A DNA stretch of 64,000 nucleotides from VFKI01 sp033762075. Lineage in GTDB: Bacteria; Pseudomonadota; Gammaproteobacteria; DSM-16500. The stretch covers positions 1 through 64,000 of the forward strand of contig JANRLY010000017.1 in assembly GCA_033762075.1 (NCBI GenBank). The letters are read 5' to 3'. The stretch's first letter is position 1. Every line of letters begins with the position of its first letter. The notes beneath the pieces are model-generated. The model had not been told where the DNA came from. It did not search any database and worked only from the letters and a program-made list of their open reading frames with translations. Made by a program: the position numbers and the translations under genes. Below, piece by piece: positions 1 through 8,056 of this stretch.

Positions 1-88
1 CCACTTCTTTCGAGACATACTTTCCTCCAATGGGAGGGCTATTATCTCTCAAAATTCTCAGTTTGGGTGGTCTAAATTGCGGGGGTCA
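1..88 (-). mobile_element. Edge of an IS3-like insertion sequence, running off the left end
   Basis: On the minus strand a terminus reading TGACCCCCGCAATTTAGACC begins at base 88. About 70 bases further in, a strong Shine-Dalgarno (GGAGG) precedes an ATG at 18-16, followed by codons for Met-Ser-Arg-Lys-Lys-Trp before the window ends. A TGA-beginning terminus, a short leader and a basic N-terminus of this kind are typical of the first transposase ORF (orfA) of IS3-family elements. Only six codons are visible, so the family assignment is inference. It could also be another IS family or a remnant. Confidence 0.4.
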
Positions 89-275
89 CTATACTCACCC
101 TCCCACCCACTCCTGCCCTGTTGTTATGCAGGCAAGTAAAACGCAGCGAAGCGGCGCTGAGCGAGCCATTGCCAAAAATAACAACAAGACAGAATAAACA
201 CCATTTCAACCCTTTCAATCTAACGTGAACTGCTTTATATTTTTTAAACGTTAATCCTATAGGAAGCTATCCGAG
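89..275. other. Intergenic leader upstream of icmH
   Basis: No open reading frame with coding character is seen here. The stretch holds a pyrimidine-rich segment next to the insertion-sequence edge, then a more GC-rich part, then an AT-rich part ending in a weak ribosome-binding site (AGGA, about 13 bases before the icmH ATG). The promoter of icmH-icmF most likely lies in the AT-rich part, but no convincing -35/-10 pair stands out. Confidence 0.4.
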
Positions 276-1151
276 ATGCCTACTCAAAACGGCAACCCCC
301 TCATTGAACCTACTTCCTCAGAAAACCATTTTATTGCTTTCCCTACGGATCAAACAGAAACAACAACCCTGGCATTACCAAAAGATGCATTGATCAATCA
401 GCTTGCCTTACCTACTGCCGCCGAAGTGCATCAAACCGAGAGCGGGATTAATCCACTCGTAGATCATGCAGCACGGTTATTTTCCCTCGCCGGAAAATTA
501 GAACGCCTACACACCTGTCGAAATCCTAAAAAACTCCAACAAGAAATCATAGTAGAAGTTAACCTCTTCGAACAAAGCATCAAATCGCACGGATATAGTG
601 CTGAATATTTACTCGTCAGTCGTTATGCCATCTGCGCAACAATTGATGATATTTTGTCGCACACCGAGTGGGGCATAGAAGGACAATGGGAACCCCTGAG
701 TTTATTACGCCTATTCAATCAAGAGGAAGCTGATCGAAAAGAACGTTTTTTTCTAATCCTTGAACGCCTTGTTAAAGAGCCCAAAAAATATATTGACCTC
801 ATGGAGTTCATGTACGTTTGTCTTTGCCTAGGTTTCAAAGGCAGCTATCGCGCAACGTCGTTCACCCACATTCAACTCGACATGATTTGCGAAACCGTAT
901 ACCAACACATTCGCACGCAGCGCGGCGAATTCAGCAAAATTTTATCTCCTTTCTCAATTAAGTCACCTCCTCCATCTGCCAAAATAACCGCTAAACACTT
1001 TTCTCCGACACTTGTACTTTTAATCACGGCCTGTACTATTTTACTATTGTTTGTTGGATTAAATTTTATTCTCAATACATCTTCACATCACGTTGATGAA
1101 GCGCGGAATGCAATCGAAAAAATGCTTTCTGGGGAAACCACACATGTTTAG
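276..1151 (+). CDS. icmH: IcmH/DotU, type IVB secretion inner-membrane protein
   Basis: This 291-residue protein is the DotU/IcmH partner of IcmF. In Legionella the pair sits in the inner membrane and stabilises the Dot/Icm core; the same two-protein module exists in type VI secretion as TssL and TssM. An N-terminal cytosolic part of about 75 polar residues is followed by the helical DotU domain. Visible family features are the block ISRYAICATIDD-like segment near residues 109-118 (VSRYAICATIDDIL) and the segment LGFKGSYR near 188-195. A single C-terminal membrane helix lies at about 246-267, giving a tail-anchored topology. The stop codon overlaps the icmF start by 8 bases, so the two genes are translationally coupled. 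The identity is strong from family pattern plus context. Confidence 0.9.
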   Translation: MPTQNGNPLIEPTSSENHFIAFPTDQTETTTLALPKDALINQLALPTAAEVHQTESGINPLVDHAARLFSLAGKLERLHTCRNPKKLQQEIIVEVNLFEQSIKSHGYSAEYLLVSRYAICATIDDILSHTEWGIEGQWEPLSLLRLFNQEEADRKERFFLILERLVKEPKKYIDLMEFMYVCLCLGFKGSYRATSFTHIQLDMICETVYQHIRTQRGEFSKILSPFSIKSPPPSAKITAKHFSPTLVLLITACTILLLFVGLNFILNTSSHHVDEARNAIEKMLSGETTHV

Positions 1152-3258
1152 TCTCATGAAAAAACAGCTCGTCAGCACCCTCATTTTTTTTATATTGATG
1201 GGAATCATTTGGTTTGGTCATTTGCCTTTTTTAAAAATCAACCAAATTCATTTAACTATTATGGTTTGCGCAGGGTGGGCTTTAAAAATTATTTTATTTG
1301 ATTGGATTTTTCCTTCCAGCACCGATGGTAAACAACAAATTTTACAAGGACGCTTTCAAGGCGCCATTGATTTTCTCAAAAAAACCATTATCACCCGTCA
1401 CGGCATATCAACAGATTTATTTAGTTTACCATGGCTACTTATGCTTGGTCCGACAAGCTCAGGCAAAACTTCACTGCTAACGCAAGCCAATATTCCTTTT
1501 GTTTTATCAAAACGTTTCGATAAATCTTTACCTGCCACAGAAACATGTGATTGGTGGGCAACTAAAAATGCCGTCATGATCGATGTTCCAGGGAAATGGT
1601 GCAACAAAAAATATAGTGAACTCTGGCAACAATTTTTATCTCTCGTCAGTCAAAAAAAAATCCGTCAAAAATTAAGCACGATTGTCATCGCGCTTAATTT
1701 ACCAGAACTGATGAACACAAAAGATCAAAAGGAAAATGATGCTTTATTTCTTTCCGTCAGAAAACAACTAATTGAGTTACAAATGTTACTCAACACAAAA
1801 ATCAGCTTTCATTTGATTATCACAAAATGTGATCTTTTACCGGGTTTTGTTGAATTTTTTCAAGAAAACAGCAGAGAAGAGCGCGACCAAGCTTGGGGCA
1901 TTACTCTTCCCGCCCTTAAACCCGATGAAAATATCAACACGCTTTTCACCCATCGCTTTAATGCACTTATTAAACGCATCAATGATCAATTGACCTATCG
2001 ATTGCATCACACAAAAAACATGAGTACCCGTGGGTGTGTGAAAGATTTCCCTTTGCAACTTGAAAAACTCAAAACATTCACTACACATGTTTTAAAATAT
2101 TTTACCGCTGCAAACCTTCAACTGAATGGCGTTTGGTTAACCAGCGCAACACAGAGCACTGATGAGAGCAGCGACGTATATCAAGCTCAATTTGGCAGTC
2201 ATCTCATTCAACAAACTTCAGCCATCATTGCAGCAACTCATATGCCACAACCCAAAAGTTATTTCATCAAACAAATGTGGCTGCAATGTTTTATTCCTTC
2301 TGGACTACATCACTCAACGCACGCACCTGCTAATGTATCGCGTTATCGAGACTTTACTTATGCAGTATCAGGGGGATTATTAGTCGCCTCTCTCATTTTC
2401 ATGGGCCATGATTTTATTGGTGGTGAAAGAAAAATATTATCCGCACACCAACAACTCTTAAATTATCAACACATCATTCAAGCAACTACACAAGATAATC
2501 TTCAATTGACCCAGACCATCGCATTACTTGACTCTTTAGATATTCCTGAAGCGAATACGGTTTCTCAACAATTACTTGAAAGGCTTCATTCTTTTTATCG
2601 AAATCAATCTAATAAAAACATCACCAGTCTTTACCAGAGAACAGCGAAAACGATTTTATTGCCTGTCGTTAATCAAATGCTAGAGCATTTTTTACAAGCT
2701 AATAACAATGATCCTAGTTTAATATATCAAGCCCTCTCAGCAAGACTCATGCTCAGTGGCGTCATTCCATTTCAATCAGCTCAAATCGCGCATACCCTTT
2801 TACAATTATCCAAACAAACTTTCAGTCAAAACCAACTCATTCATCATTTGGATATTGCATATGAAAATCATTGGACAACTAATGCACCCGATCCTCAGTT
2901 AATTCAAAATGCAAGACAGCAACTCAAGCAAACACCCACAGAAATACTCGCGCGCATTATTTTAGAAAATGATGCTTTCAATATTGTAAATGTCACCGCC
3001 AGAAAATTTCATGAAAATGATTTTGAAAAATTACTCAAAAAGGCTATCCCTATTGCAGTAAATACCGCATTAAATGGTAATGCAGTACTTGGCAAAATGC
3101 CGCTGCATGCTGAGCGAGAAAGTGCTGAATTAATCGCAACAAATTTACGGAGTTATTACTTAGTAAGTCATGCAGGAAATCCTCAATCCATCCATGAGAA
3201 TGATTTGTCGTTGAATAATTCGCTCAACTCGGCAAACTTTTTACATCAGGATTTTTGA
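1144..3258 (+). CDS. icmF: IcmF, type IVB secretion inner-membrane ATPase-like protein
   Basis: IcmF works with IcmH to stabilise the Dot/Icm complex. The chosen ATG at 1144 overlaps icmH and gives 704 residues; an upstream in-frame ATG would lie deep inside icmH. Two membrane helices occur near residues 10-50, followed by a P-loop (LGPTSSGKTSLL, near 100). A further membrane helix lies near residue 410. The protein is clearly shorter than the ~970 residues of Legionella pneumophila IcmF and seems to lack the C-terminal part of the family. Its last 11 codons lie in the 34-bp repeat shared with the dotO 3' end. In the reconstructed uninterrupted site the same frame would also stop right after the shared segment, so the insertion need not have shortened the protein. 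Confidence 0.9.
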   Translation: MFSLMKKQLVSTLIFFILMGIIWFGHLPFLKINQIHLTIMVCAGWALKIILFDWIFPSSTDGKQQILQGRFQGAIDFLKKTIITRHGISTDLFSLPWLLMLGPTSSGKTSLLTQANIPFVLSKRFDKSLPATETCDWWATKNAVMIDVPGKWCNKKYSELWQQFLSLVSQKKIRQKLSTIVIALNLPELMNTKDQKENDALFLSVRKQLIELQMLLNTKISFHLIITKCDLLPGFVEFFQENSREERDQAWGITLPALKPDENINTLFTHRFNALIKRINDQLTYRLHHTKNMSTRGCVKDFPLQLEKLKTFTTHVLKYFTAANLQLNGVWLTSATQSTDESSDVYQAQFGSHLIQQTSAIIAATHMPQPKSYFIKQMWLQCFIPSGLHHSTHAPANVSRYRDFTYAVSGGLLVASLIFMGHDFIGGERKILSAHQQLLNYQHIIQATTQDNLQLTQTIALLDSLDIPEANTVSQQLLERLHSFYRNQSNKNITSLYQRTAKTILLPVVNQMLEHFLQANNNDPSLIYQALSARLMLSGVIPFQSAQIAHTLLQLSKQTFSQNQLIHHLDIAYENHWTTNAPDPQLIQNARQQLKQTPTEILARIILENDAFNIVNVTARKFHENDFEKLLKKAIPIAVNTALNGNAVLGKMPLHAERESAELIATNLRSYYLVSHAGNPQSIHENDLSLNNSLNSANFLHQDF
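3223..3256. repeat. 34-bp direct repeat, left copy (icmF 3' end)
   Basis: This copy contains the final sense codons of icmF on the plus strand and the stop codon region of the GNAT gene on the minus strand. It is identical to the dotO 3' end at 8023-8056. It could be an attachment-site-like junction. Confidence 0.8.
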
Positions 3259-4194
3259 TGATACACTCTGACTCGTCATTTCAAACAAGCACTGCCCTTG
3301 CTTAGGCTGATGATAAAAGAGCAAGCCAGCGGTATTCATACAAACTCGAGATTCAAAATTATTTTGATAATCAAAACGAATATAACGAAAGTATACTTGA
3401 TGTTGATGGGATTGATCATAATCAATGAACCCACACTTTACCCCGTATAATCTTGGAGCCGCATGTTTTCCATCGCCCTCTTTTGCACTGATCAAAGCAG
3501 AAAACTCAAACCGTGAATCAATTTGAGATAAAATCGTATGCATTAAATCAGTCGCAATGCCTTTTTGACGCCAATCTTGATCCACTACCATATCAGAAAT
3601 ATAAGCAAAGTGATTATTATGAATGTAACGAACCAAACCGATAATGTTGCGCTGTGTGTCACGCGCTATAACAAACATCGAGGTGTGCAAAGATTTATTA
3701 ACATAAGATTCACTCACATCTTTTGCCCAATAGGTTTGTTTTAATAATTGGATAAGCTGTTGCATGTCTTTTTGATCAATGTTTGTGTTTAATTCTTCTA
3801 GCTTCCACTCACCCAATGCATGAATATCATTAATTGCTTCATTTTCTCTTAGCATTAATCGTTCTAACTGTGATGATCTATATTCTGCATCATGAGAAAA
3901 TTCATTTTTCAAATCCCCTGGGATACAAAATAATTTACATTTATCCTGTGTGCGCGACAAATAATCACTGACGATATCAGCAGTGAGTTTTGCTAATTGT
4001 TGGCTTTCACTTGAAATACGATATTGAAAATCACTTAACAAACATGCACCATCAGCCGTATCGTGAAAAAATTTCGCGGTCAGCTCAATGAGTCCATTGA
4101 ATTTATTTCCTAGAGATATAATGTTATTTGATTTGTTATATATCAATTGATATGTATTATTTTCTGCAAGAACTTTAATATCCTGACGGAACAT
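3241..4194 (-). CDS. GNAT-family N-acetyltransferase, two-part protein
   Basis: The 317-residue product has a C-terminal GNAT acetyl-CoA-binding core. Motif A is visible as ISDMVVDQDWRQKGIATDLM near residues 195-214, where the Q-K-G-I-A turn is the usual pyrophosphate loop. The first ~130 residues have no recognised fold and are charged. The substrate is unknown. It is the only leftward gene of the 4.8-kb insertion, and its last codons (Lys-Ile-Leu-Met-stop) lie inside the left direct repeat, so its 3' end formed at the integration junction or was already there on the element. A GGGG-containing ribosome-binding site precedes the ATG. It is divergent from the kinase-phosphatase operon and may share its promoter region. 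Possible roles are resistance, antitoxin-like protection or an effector; none can be chosen from sequence. Confidence 0.75.
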   Translation of the reverse strand: MFRQDIKVLAENNTYQLIYNKSNNIISLGNKFNGLIELTAKFFHDTADGACLLSDFQYRISSESQQLAKLTADIVSDYLSRTQDKCKLFCIPGDLKNEFSHDAEYRSSQLERLMLRENEAINDIHALGEWKLEELNTNIDQKDMQQLIQLLKQTYWAKDVSESYVNKSLHTSMFVIARDTQRNIIGLVRYIHNNHFAYISDMVVDQDWRQKGIATDLMHTILSQIDSRFEFSALISAKEGDGKHAAPRLYGVKCGFIDYDQSHQHQVYFRYIRFDYQNNFESRVCMNTAGLLFYHQPKQGQCLFEMTSQSVSSKILM

Positions 4195-4409
4195 GCCACA
4201 CCCCTAATTATATTTAGCGCGGGATTCTACTAAATGCGCTAATATTAATCAAGCAAATCTACGTCGCTATGAGAAATTTCAATTGTGAGGGACAGTCCTG
4301 TTTGATACGATTCGTTGCTCAAACAAAACACTGGGAATCACTACTGGGAATATCTGAAACTCTAATAATTTATAAAAACTTATCTTCCATAATCTTATGA
4401 GGGAAAAAC
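4195..4409. other. Divergent intergenic region of the insertion
   Basis: This AT-rich stretch separates the leftward acetyltransferase from the rightward three-gene operon and must hold both promoters. A GAGGG ribosome-binding site lies 6 bases before the kinase start. No clear operator or terminator is seen. Confidence 0.4.
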
Positions 4410-5381
4410 ATGTTTTCAAGAGAATTTATAGACAATTTTTTAAAAGACTATTCTGAAGCAGAAAAAAATCAAATACAAAAAGATTTAGAAATAGTAAAAA
4501 GTATAACCTTTGATAATGCCAAAGAAAATACTGATACATCAAAAGCGCCTGTCTATTTAGCCACTGCTGGCGGTCCTGGCACTGCAAAAACGACTACGCT
4601 CGAAACATTTTTAGTAACTCATAATCTTGGGCATTTTGTTTATGTTGACCCAGATCAAGTATCATTAAAAAATATGAATTTCACCTACCGAAAGTCTCTG
4701 ACAAATTATGATTTTGCTATGGCTCCATCAACATATGATGCCTTAAAAAAGGCATATGATAAATGGAGAGCCGCTTCAAATTATATATGTCATAGTATAT
4801 TGGAAACTGCGTTTGGGAACGATGACGGTAAAGGAATAAAATATTCAATAGCCCATGGAACAACTTCCACAAGTCCATATATTGGATCTTTCCATAAAAA
4901 GATTAAGGCATTGGGTTATCGTATCGTTCTATTATTGTGCTACAGTCCAGATGAAATGAGAAAAAATGCTATTGAAAAACGCCAAACTGAACAAGCATTT
5001 GTGCAAGCTGATCCAAGCGATATCATTAGCAAGGGAGTATATTTTCCAGAACGGTTCGATAATTATTTTGATTATGCTGATGAAATTATTTTTTATTGGA
5101 ATGAAGAAATAAAACATCAAAAATTACCCATGCCTTGCGCAAAATTCATTAACAATCCAGATAATCCAAGTCTAACTATTTTAAATTCATCAGACTGGGT
5201 CAGTTTTTGTAACAAATATTTGAAAGATGTTAAACAACATAATATTAATATTTGTGAGAGATTTATCTCTTTAACACCTGCAAATGTAAAAAGTTATTCA
5301 TCAAATAGGCTTTTTTCGGCACTGAATGATTCAGAAGAACACAAATCAAGCACGCCAACCATGTACAATAAGCAAAATTAA
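4410..5381 (+). CDS. Zeta-toxin-like P-loop kinase
   Basis: The 323-residue protein carries a Walker A loop, AGGPGTAKTTT, at about residues 52-62, followed ~20 residues later by VDPDQVSLKNM. This spacing and the acidic DPDQ segment resemble zeta/PezT-type kinases, where an Asp-x-Asp motif after the P-loop binds the sugar-nucleotide substrate. A short helical N-terminal extension precedes the loop. Zeta toxins phosphorylate UDP-N-acetylglucosamine; whether this protein does is unknown, and no epsilon-type antitoxin is recognisable beside it. It is the first gene of an operon with a HAD phosphatase 23 bases downstream, so a kinase-phosphatase pair acting on the same small molecule is possible. 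In a Dot/Icm organism it could also be a translocated effector. Family level is likely; substrate is inference. Confidence 0.65.
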   Translation: MFSREFIDNFLKDYSEAEKNQIQKDLEIVKSITFDNAKENTDTSKAPVYLATAGGPGTAKTTTLETFLVTHNLGHFVYVDPDQVSLKNMNFTYRKSLTNYDFAMAPSTYDALKKAYDKWRAASNYICHSILETAFGNDDGKGIKYSIAHGTTSTSPYIGSFHKKIKALGYRIVLLLCYSPDEMRKNAIEKRQTEQAFVQADPSDIISKGVYFPERFDNYFDYADEIIFYWNEEIKHQKLPMPCAKFINNPDNPSLTILNSSDWVSFCNKYLKDVKQHNINICERFISLTPANVKSYSSNRLFSALNDSEEHKSSTPTMYNKQN

Positions 5382-5404
5382 TAACTGCTAAGAGCAAAAT
5401 AACC

Positions 5405-6145
5405 ATGACTATTAAAAACGTAATATTTGATATGGGCAATGTTCTTGTCAGAATCAATCCGCCATCAACACCGGAAGCATTTGTTTCTTTAGGCACAGGC
5501 AAAGAAGCTGTTAATGCTGCTTTTGAGCATAAAGAATTATTTATTGAGTATCACAGTGGATTCATCGATACACCTACATTTCGTAGAATTCTTAAGGAAG
5601 AATTAAATTTACCTCATATAACAGATGAGCAATTTGATAAAGCATGGCTCGCCTCTGTGACTGAACCAACTTATCTTACCGAAGATTTCAAACATCGATT
5701 AAGAGAAATTGAAGGTTATAAGCATCATCGATTAAACACATTTTTACTGAGCAATAATAATGAAGTGCACTATCTCTATACGACAAAATACTTTAGTGAA
5801 CTATTAAATAGAGCCATATCAGCTGATAGACAGTATTATTCACACCAAATTGGCCTTATGAAGCCAGAACTAGAAGTGTATAACTTCGTTTTAGATAAAA
5901 ATAATCTTAAATCTGATGAATGCATTTTCATTGATGATGTCCTGGAAAATGTCGAAGCTGCAAAAGCTGTTGGCATGCATGCGCTTCAATTAACGCGTGA
6001 TGATCCCATAGAAAATATCTTGATAGCGATCAATGATATCAATGCTTATAAAACATTATCCAATAGCAGCCTTGCGCTTTTTAATGAACCGCCAAAGAAT
6101 TCTGATAAGCAACAAGAACTTCAATTAATACAAAATAGCAGGTAG
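5405..6145 (+). CDS. HAD-superfamily hydrolase (class IA, YihX-like)
   Basis: The 246-residue protein begins with IKNVIFDMGNVLVR, the HAD motif I variant D-x-G-N-V typical of sugar-phosphate phosphatases such as YihX. Motif II is seen as TFLLSNN near residues 116-122, the motif III lysine in IGLMKPELEVY near 154-164, and motif IV as CIFIDDVLENV near 176-186. The cap domain lies between motifs I and II. A C-terminal extension of about 30 residues after the HAD core is unusual. The gene sits 23 bases after the kinase and 5 bases before the next gene, so the three are almost certainly co-transcribed. The likely role is removal of phosphate from a small metabolite, perhaps the product of the neighbouring kinase. 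Confidence 0.85.
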   Translation: MTIKNVIFDMGNVLVRINPPSTPEAFVSLGTGKEAVNAAFEHKELFIEYHSGFIDTPTFRRILKEELNLPHITDEQFDKAWLASVTEPTYLTEDFKHRLREIEGYKHHRLNTFLLSNNNEVHYLYTTKYFSELLNRAISADRQYYSHQIGLMKPELEVYNFVLDKNNLKSDECIFIDDVLENVEAAKAVGMHALQLTRDDPIENILIAINDINAYKTLSNSSLALFNEPPKNSDKQQELQLIQNSR

Positions 6146-6150
6146 ATAAG

Positions 6151-7683
6151 ATGTCGCTCAAACTAAATAATGTTAAAAATCTGGTCGAACTCATTGAATC
6201 AGAGTTTTCAACTGAAATGAATTATTATGCAACACCCGATGTTGCTGTCACCGCACACGCAGTGGGCGATGTTGATAGTGCAAATTGGACACAAATTCTT
6301 TTTGAAAGAAAAATCATTTCTTCACTTCCACCTAGCAGTAAAGGTGATCGTTTTATAGAACTAGAGAGATCATTAACATCACTATATTGTTTTTCTCTTC
6401 AAGGAATTGAACCTGATGAAGCCTATGATGCTTTTATCGATGCGCAGAGAAACAACCCAGACGTACTCACCAAAGATTCGTTTAAAAGATTATATAATCA
6501 AATTAACTCTATTATTAACAATAAGGATAAGTCTGATATCTTGAAACGACTTATTATTTATAGTGATTTAGGAAAATCTCCGCAATTCAGAAGAGTCGTA
6601 AAAGAATTATCCGATAAAGAAATTATAAAAATTGATACATCACTAGATCCTGACGATTTAATGACAGAAATATTATTTAAATTGAATGATCATCAGTTAA
6701 CAACAGTTTTACCAAGTTTTTTGCAGCTTTCACCTCATGCAAAAGAAACGCTCAGAAAAATTTATCCCATCATGCAAGCTTGTTTTGGTCATATTTATTT
6801 TTTAGAACGAGGTGAACTTACATTCCAGACGATCAGCCAAGCACTGGGTAAAATCCCAACTGAGGAAAGGGGTGAAGCGCTAGATTTAGTGTATTTATCA
6901 CAACTTTATGATGGATTCGGTGCCCAAGGTCAGCGTCAAATATCAGGCTCTCTAACTTGCACAGAAAATTTTTACCTTGGGTATTTATTCATTTATGAGT
7001 CTCTGTTGAAATTAATACAACAACTTAACGCCACAGAGAATGCATCTTCTGCTGCAAATGATGCATTTCAGAATTATCTACATGATCGTGCTCAATTATT
7101 AGGATTCAAACCTCCATTATCCTCAGAACAACAATTCCTAACACGAATGGGCTGCATGTTGCGAGGATTCACACCAGAATTTGGGAAAATTTTAATAGAT
7201 GAATACGGGAAATTACCAAATGCGCAAAAGAAGCTATTAATAACTCAACTCAATTTTAGTGATCAGGGTCTAGAAGGCTGGACAAAAGCGCATTACATTG
7301 CAACTGTCCCACAAAATGTCAGCCGTAGCTTATTTGAAAATAACAATGTGCACGATGCAATTGCACAAGCGATTAAATCCACCGTGTGTTTTTCCATGCT
7401 CACCGAAGAAATGAGAAATCGCTATGCATCATTTGTTACAGATAGGAGTCGTGTCATTTCATTTGGAGAAATTGCTTTTCTTTCCTCCAAATCTCCTGAA
7501 TTATTTGATCCCAATATTTTTAATCCTACAGAATATATGTTTAATCCAAACAATAATAAAATCATGAAAATTGACGATAAAAAGGATTTAATTTATAAGA
7601 ATGCAGCAACACTTTGTCACTTCAAACCAGCCGATGAATCTACAAAGTTAGAGAATCGGAAAAGTACCCATTTCCATTTTTAG
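6151..7683 (+). CDS. Unknown 510-residue protein of the insertion operon
   Basis: No family is recognised with confidence. The protein is soluble, rich in charged and polar residues, and predicted mostly helical, with no signal peptide or membrane segment. A histidine and acidic residues early in the sequence (AVTAHAVGDVDSANW, near 34-48, and YSDLGKSPQ, near 128-136) could be metal ligands, but this is speculative. The start lies five bases after the HAD gene stop, with an AGG-type ribosome-binding site overlapping that gene's end. Its size, lack of secretion signal and position in an accessory element beside dot/icm genes fit either an effector or the large subunit of a toxin or defence module. 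Confidence 0.6.
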   Translation: MSLKLNNVKNLVELIESEFSTEMNYYATPDVAVTAHAVGDVDSANWTQILFERKIISSLPPSSKGDRFIELERSLTSLYCFSLQGIEPDEAYDAFIDAQRNNPDVLTKDSFKRLYNQINSIINNKDKSDILKRLIIYSDLGKSPQFRRVVKELSDKEIIKIDTSLDPDDLMTEILFKLNDHQLTTVLPSFLQLSPHAKETLRKIYPIMQACFGHIYFLERGELTFQTISQALGKIPTEERGEALDLVYLSQLYDGFGAQGQRQISGSLTCTENFYLGYLFIYESLLKLIQQLNATENASSAANDAFQNYLHDRAQLLGFKPPLSSEQQFLTRMGCMLRGFTPEFGKILIDEYGKLPNAQKKLLITQLNFSDQGLEGWTKAHYIATVPQNVSRSLFENNNVHDAIAQAIKSTVCFSMLTEEMRNRYASFVTDRSRVISFGEIAFLSSKSPELFDPNIFNPTEYMFNPNNNKIMKIDDKKDLIYKNAATLCHFKPADESTKLENRKSTHFHF

Positions 7684-8022
7684 TAGAAGAACAAATGAAT
7701 CCTAATGAAATAAAATAGGTATGCTTCAACTAGATCAAATATAGTTTAAACTCTGCCATCGCGCGCATGCTTTTAGCGACGCTGTTGCACAGTAGTCATT
7801 GCCGCCCCCGCCTAAAACATGCGGGGGTAAACTGCAGCGGGAATCTATTTCAAATTTATAAAGTTTTAATTAGGCATATTGTACATAAATTGAGTATTTT
7901 TTAATTAGTTATTTTTGAATATGATGATGGATTCCCGCCTGCGCGGGAATGACAGGTAGGATATTATGATTTATGCAACCACGCCGCTTTTAGCGCGGGA
8001 TGACAATAGCGCAGATAATTGA
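7684..8022. other. Repeat-filled end of the insertion
   Basis: This gene-free stretch holds a broken copy of the CGCGCATGCTTTTAGCGCGGGATGAC palindromic family (parts at about 7761-7777 and 7986-8001) interrupted by a MITE. The remainder is AT-rich with no coding signal. Confidence 0.6.
7778..7985 (-). mobile_element. MITE with IS903-like ends, copy 1
   Basis: This 208-bp non-coding element ends in TTATGCAACCACGCC on the right and GACGCTGTTGCAC on the left, imperfect inverted repeats resembling the IS903-group consensus GGCTTTGTTGAATAAATC. It is flanked by the 9-bp target duplication GCTTTTAGC at 7769-7777 and 7986-7994. The inner AT-rich core matches the copy at 58162-58343 in reverse orientation. 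The target was another palindromic repeat, so this is a nested insertion. The left arm carries extra GC-rich sequence absent from copy 2. Confidence 0.75.
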
Positions 8023-8056
8023 CTCAACTCGGCAAACTTTTTACATCAGGATTTTT
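8023..8056. repeat. 34-bp direct repeat, right copy (dotO 3' end)
   Basis: This copy encodes the C-terminal residues KNPDVKSLPS and stop of DotO on the minus strand and is identical to 3223-3256. It marks the right boundary of the 4.8-kb insertion. Confidence 0.8.

Larger units (their letters stand above)
3223..8022. mobile_element. 4.8-kb insertion between icmF and dotO, flanked by direct repeats
   Basis: Bases 3223-3256 and 8023-8056 are identical over 34 bp, exactly 4,800 bases apart, and extend to 42 bp with two mismatches if the upstream ATAATT is included. The repeat is the last 33 bases or so of dotO and, on the other strand, the last codons of icmF. Joining the outer flanks restores a convergent icmF/dotO pair with overlapping 3' ends. 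The insert holds one leftward gene (GNAT) and three rightward genes, plus a MITE. No integrase or transposase gene is seen in it. Integration into a gene 3' end with restoration of the gene is a known behaviour of integrative elements; assigning this one to that class is inference. Confidence 0.7.

Noticed and set aside
3223..3258. IcmF C-terminus created by the insertion cutting the gene
   Set aside because: Fusing the outer flanks gives the same stop position for icmF, so the insertion does not explain the short protein.
4410..5381. Classical epsilon-zeta toxin-antitoxin pair
   Set aside because: No small epsilon-like antitoxin gene is adjacent; the neighbour is a HAD phosphatase.
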